A stretch of DNA of 64,000 bases from Sciurus carolinensis (lineage: Eukaryota > Chordata > Mammalia > Rodentia > Sciuridae). How positions within the stretch are numbered: the first letter of the stretch is position 1; every line of letters starts with the position of its first letter. The notes beneath the pieces are model-generated. The model worked only from the letters and a program-made list of their open reading frames with translations, ran no database searches and was not told the DNA's origin. The translations under genes and the position numbers were made by a program. The DNA is taken from NCBI RefSeq assembly GCF_902686445.1, contig NC_062229.1:3680503-3744502 (forward strand). The letters run 5' to 3'. This document shows, in pieces, positions 60,201 through 64,000 of the stretch.

Positions 60201-62850
60201 AAAGAGAAGAGGACAAGTCAGCCCTGGTCTCCATTCCCACAAGAAGCTGGTTCTCTGTACCTGGAGAGATCTGTACTTTGCAGCCTGAATCCTGCTGGAT
60301 TTTGTTAATTTGTTCGCCTCCTCTGCCAATGACTAGGAGAAAAAAAAAAAGCAGTCATTGGCTGAGGGAGACCAGAACTCAGCATATTTGGGTAGGGGTT
60401 TCTGGCCACCAGGCTCCTGTCAGCAAGGGGGTGGGCCCCATTCCTAGAGCCTTTAACCCTGCCCTCCCTGCCCAGAGGAGGAAGGAAGGAGAAATGAGAG
60501 CAGACAAGGGGCATCTCTCTGACCAGGAGTTCTGGGCTGGCAGGGGCTCGGAACACCATCCCTCACCACAGTGACCCACACTCACTTAGGCCCACCATGC
60601 CATCTGGGACCCTGTACTCTTCTGTCATTGAAGTCCTGAAAAAAAGAGAATGGAATGGTTGGGGATATAAGCTCAGTTGGTAGAGTGCTTCCCTCACAAG
60701 CACAAGGCCCTGGGTTCAAATTCCTAGCACCACAAAAAAAAAAAGAGAGAGAGAATGGAAGGTTAGCCTTAAGGGGATGGAGGAGGATGGGAGACTGAGT
60801 CTTCTGGAGAAAAGACCCTGGGAAACTGAAGCCATGGCTCTGCCTCTGGGGACTCTCAATGCTTCTGCTTACAGACCCTGCATCCTACAACCTGGGGACC
60901 AAGATGCCACAGGTCTAAGCAGCCAACAGATAGGGCTCCCTCTCCCCACAGCAGGTCACATGACCTCTGCAGGTGTCAGTGTCCTCTCACTGCCTCAGAG
61001 AGAGCACTCACTTAGAAGCTCCCACAGCAGGTCAAGTCATTTTAATGTCTACTGACTCCAATAATAAAGCTGGTTATATATCCTATTTTCATTTTCCTGG
61101 TTTTTACTGTATTTTACAAAACTCACTGACCTATGTCAGAGTCACTTAATCTATCTGAGGTGGCAAAAATGTAGCAAAGACCCTTAGGCTTGGCTGACAC
61201 TCAGTGGAACAAGTGTCCACACAAGACTGAAGTCTGTTTTTCTGAGCATCTGCAGCCCAAGGGAGGGAGCAAGAGGGCAGAGCCCACCCTTCATGATTAG
61301 CTACTATTATAACTGCCCTCCCCACGGGGGGTGCAGCACAAGGAACCGACACAGTTCCCTGCCTTCTCTCTGCTGTGCACCGTCTGGTCCACTAGCAACA
61401 GAAAGAAGACCTGAAGGGTGCAGGCCCAAACAGAACCCTCGCAAGTCAGTATACTCAGCCAGAGACAACTGAGAAACCAACCCATTCTCCATGTCACAAC
61501 TTACCTCGGGGGAGGATGAATGGGTCCAAGTTGAGAACTGATTGCTGCAGAGAGAAATTCCAAAGGAAAGACTAGCTTAGCTCTATCTTCAGGCACCACA
61601 CACGTCCACCCCAAGGTACCACTGACCACACAAGGGACAACCAGTGCTTGTCACGGTGGTTCTGAAGCTGATCATGAATCTGACGGGTTCTGTAGTCCTT
61701 CCCCACAAAAACACACATAGTGGCCTTATTTTTCTTTTTTTAAAGACTTCCTGGTTGACAAATTTATTTATTCATTTTTTGTGGTGCTGGGGGTTGAACA
61801 TACAGCCTCACACAGGCTAGGCAAATGCTTTACCACTGAGCTACATTCCCAGCCTCCAAAGTCAGGGATGGCTTCTACAGGGAATGAATCCACATGCACG
61901 TTTTTTTTTGGTCTCAATTTCAGGGGGTTACAGGATCCCTAAAACTCACAGGTTCCCCATATGTGAACATCACGAGCCCTCCATAAAAGCTGCCACTTGC
62001 TCAGTGCTCGTAGTTCCTGACTTCCCAAAACCTCAGGACCCTGAAGCTTCCCTGTGCCTACATCACCCAATGGACTTACAGTCTCCCTGGGAAGCCAGCT
62101 TCTTGCTCTCCGGCTGATCTGTGGAAGAAGAGAATGTCAGATGCAGCACCCACCCACCTATGGCTGCCTCAGACCTGATGCTGATACCACATGTCCTGGG
62201 CAAACAACCCCCCAGCCCTAGCATGAGGGCTGAGACAGGAAGAAAGAAGAGGCCAGCACTAAGGTGGGACAGGGCGTGGGGGACACTTCTCAATCCCACC
62301 ATGAACACCCAGATTAAAAGATACTTTCTAACTAGGAAACAACAATGGCAGCACCAAATCCTTCTAGTTTAGGACCAACCCTGCCTGGGGCAGGAGCGGA
62401 GGATAAAAGTAGAGTTGATCAGGAGTTGAACACTGGCTACTTCTGTGGTAGTGCACCATGAGCTGGGGCTGGCATAACTTTACATCAGGCCCCTTGTTTC
62501 CCTACTCCCACAAGGGGAGGAACGATCTTGGGAACCTACAACTTTACTCTAGCCACAATCAGAGTGTCCTCCTCTCAGCCACCTGATCTCAGGATGGCAG
62601 GCTGAACAAAGAATTAACAAAGTTGGGATGGCTGAGGTTAAGAGACTGAAAAGCAGTGGTTCCCTCCCATCACTAGGAACCCCACTCAAAGAAAAGCACT
62701 CCTTTCTGCCCTCAGCCCTTCCTCCCAAACTAAAAGCATCCAGTGGGAGTTACCTCCATCTTCCAACTGTCTCTTTTGGCCCCCAAAACCAAAATCAGGA
62801 GTGCTGTTATTCACGGTTGTAGCAGCATCGCCTCCAATTTTGGCTGCAAT
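54218..62850 (-). CDS. KHSRP: KH-type splicing regulatory protein (KSRP/FUBP2), exons 2-20
   Basis: Nineteen exons join in frame to 628 residues; about 83 more from exon 1 lie past the right edge. Coordinates: 62754-62850, 62080-62118, 61505-61544, 60586-60635, 60261-60332, 59412-59469, 58921-59095, 58713-58811, 58124-58222, 57914-58016, 57113-57213, 56843-56987, 56594-56754, 56403-56512, 55942-56030, 55659-55859, 55507-55584, 55262-55422, 54218-54226. KSRP binds AU-rich mRNA and pre-miRNA loops, promoting decay, miRNA maturation and splicing. Four KH domains show intact GXXG loops: [27 protein letters not shown] and VIGRGGENV. A Gly/Pro-rich linker and C-terminal Tyr motifs (two [12 protein letters not shown], one [13 protein letters not shown]) follow. 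All introns are GT-AG except the last, which needs a GC donor at 55260-55261 to give the known QQQAQ end. Identity is certain. Confidence 0.95.
55260..55267 (-). promoter_or_regulatory. KHSRP: Non-canonical GC splice donor of the last KHSRP intron
   Basis: On the minus strand the junction reads CAG|GCAAGT. GC donors are known to need an otherwise near-perfect consensus, which this has. The matching acceptor CCGCAG ends at 54227, and the exon beyond it starts GCTCAATGA. Joining them gives QQQAQ-stop, matching the human C terminus. The nearby GT would break this frame. Confidence 0.85.
57345..57426 (+). mobile_element. ID SINE with target duplication, KHSRP intron 11
   Basis: ggggctggggatataactca to gggattcaatccctagtacc. 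The direct repeat aagagtgccacctg (57332-57345 and 57427-57440) flanks it; one base is shared with the element. Confidence 0.92.
58495..58583 (-). mobile_element. ID SINE with perfect target duplication, KHSRP intron 9
   Basis: Reverse ID between two copies of the 17-bp repeat tcaaagctggtattctt (58478-58494, 58584-58600). It lies sense to KHSRP. Confidence 0.95.
60656..60749 (+). mobile_element. ID SINE with target duplication, KHSRP intron 4
   Basis: ggggatataagctcagttgg to tgggttcaaattcctagcac with a poly(A)/GA tail. The direct repeat agagaatggaa is at 60645-60655 and 60750-60760. Its left copy lies 10 bp from the exon 5 acceptor. Confidence 0.92.
61775..61857 (-). mobile_element. ID SINE, KHSRP intron 3
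   Basis: Reverse ID: ggtgctgggggttgaacata to accactgagctacattccc. Confidence 0.8.
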
Positions 62851-64000
62851 CTAGAAATAAAGTAAGAAGCACAGAATAATTACTACCTGAAACCACCCTC
62901 CATGGCACCAAAACTTCTTAGAACACCTCAGGTGCTGTCTGGTGGGGAGCAGCCCTCCTGATTTAGGGAAGGGTCTGTGGGTGCAGATGTCCTAGATGAA
63001 ATTTTCACCAAAGGCCTCAAATTTCTCACGAGGTATCTAGGAATGTCAAAATCTCCCCTTTCCTCTCCTCAGTGGGATTTGTGCCTGACTTGTTGGCAGG
63101 CAGGTTGCAATCAACACTGGCTCTACTCTAAGGGATGAAAGGAACAACAGCTCAGGTGCCAGGGAGGATCCTGAGGGTCACCTGCATGAGCAAGAGCTCT
63201 CAAACATTTCCTCATGCAGGTGACCCTGGTGCAGAGTTGGAAAGTGTGACTTGAGCCAGGTTCTTGAACACCCCGCCTCAAAATCCTTGCAAAAATGTAC
63301 TGAACAAATCTGTTGGAAGCATTTTGCTTCAAAGCACCTGAAATCCTCACATGAGCAAAAGACCCTTCTGGAACACAGGTTACATTTTAGATACATGAAA
63401 AGCAACTTCAAGTAAACCCTAACCCAACAAACTAACTTATGACCACAGTCTTGTTCATGGTTTAGAAATTCAAACCCTGAGTTCAACTCTTAAAAACAAA
63501 ACAACAGCTTACCTCGTGCCAAAGCTCTTGGGATGCCCATATGGGGCTGTACGTCTATCACCCCAACAGACAGCATCAACTCCCCCAGTTAAAGCTGCCT
63601 CAGACACATGTGGTGGAGGGACAACCAGATCAAATGCACCAAGAATCTTTAGAACCCATCCCATTCCCAGGGTGAGGAAGCCTGAGACCACACCAGGAGA
63701 CAGGGCAGGAGTCCACCTAAGGGGTCCTCCCATCTTGGGACGAGCCAGTCCTCAACTGGAGGCATTGGGACAACCCTGAGAGCTCTCAAAGGGCCTGAGC
63801 TCTCAGAGAGCCAACATGCTTCCTGAAAGGGAAGAAGTCCTCCCATTCTAAGGGCCCCCACCCCTCCAAACTGGGGAGGAGGCTGCCAATGGAGCTGGGG
63901 AGGTCAAGTCACACCAGCATGTGACACGTCCATGTTGTAATCGCACCTAAACACACAGCAATGGTACCCTCCCTACTTTCCCAGAGACAGACCAGGCTTT
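62851..64000 (-). other. KHSRP: KHSRP intron 1 (partial)
   Basis: Intron DNA upstream of exon 2 without recognised SINEs. It contains a perfect 17-bp inverted repeat at 63174-63227. Exon 1 lies beyond the window. Confidence 0.7.

Overview
The window is nuclear DNA of a mammal, most likely a squirrel-family rodent (ground squirrel, marmot or relative). The coding exons are near-identical at protein level to what I know of the human genes. The order ACER1 - CLPP - ALKBH7 - PSPN - GTF2F1 - KHSRP is the one known from human 19p13.3. The abundant SINEs are a dimer of a B1-like 7SL-derived monomer followed by a tRNA-derived ID-like monomer, plus free ID elements; that dimer (B1-dID/MEN type) is characteristic of sciurids. 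No bacterial, plasmid, phage or CRISPR content was seen.

Layout. 1-8485: the first coding exon of ACER1 (minus strand) and the start of its long intron 1, which runs off the left edge. 8486-18780: intergenic, repeat-rich. 18897-23224: CLPP (plus, 6 exons, 272 aa). 23225-25200: intergenic. 25479-27143: ALKBH7 (plus, 4 exons, 221 aa). 27473-28035: PSPN (minus, 2 exons, 158 aa), tail to tail with ALKBH7. 30529-37442: GTF2F1/RAP74 (minus, 13 exons, 517 aa). 38206-52433: an adenylate kinase 1-like gene (plus, 5 exons, 212 aa in my model) that I cannot match to a standard symbol. Its 10.7-kb third intron (between exons 3 and 4) is full of nested transposons. 53140-62850: KHSRP (minus, exons 2-20 and the 3' UTR); its first exon lies beyond the right edge.

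The most interesting locus is the AK1-like gene. It starts head to head with GTF2F1 in a CpG-rich bidirectional promoter carrying NRF1, ETS, CRE and RFX X-box-like sites. It encodes a potentially myristoylated N terminus like the long isoform of AK1. Its fold motifs are kept, but several catalytic positions are changed (P-loop GKGT to GKET, TGD to LGQ, and a C-terminal catalytic arginine to histidine), which suggests a pseudo-kinase or a kinase with altered activity. The second notable point is the last intron of KHSRP, which must use a GC-AG splice site to give the known C terminus.

The genes have unrelated jobs: mitochondrial proteolysis (CLPP), mitochondrial 2-oxoglutarate oxygenase (ALKBH7), neurotrophic ligand (PSPN), transcription initiation factor (GTF2F1), RNA decay and processing (KHSRP) and ceramide hydrolysis (ACER1). 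They form a compact housekeeping cluster, not a pathway. Exon boundaries were placed by reading splice sites and keeping the reading frame; every assembled coding sequence is in frame. Repeat boundaries are approximate.
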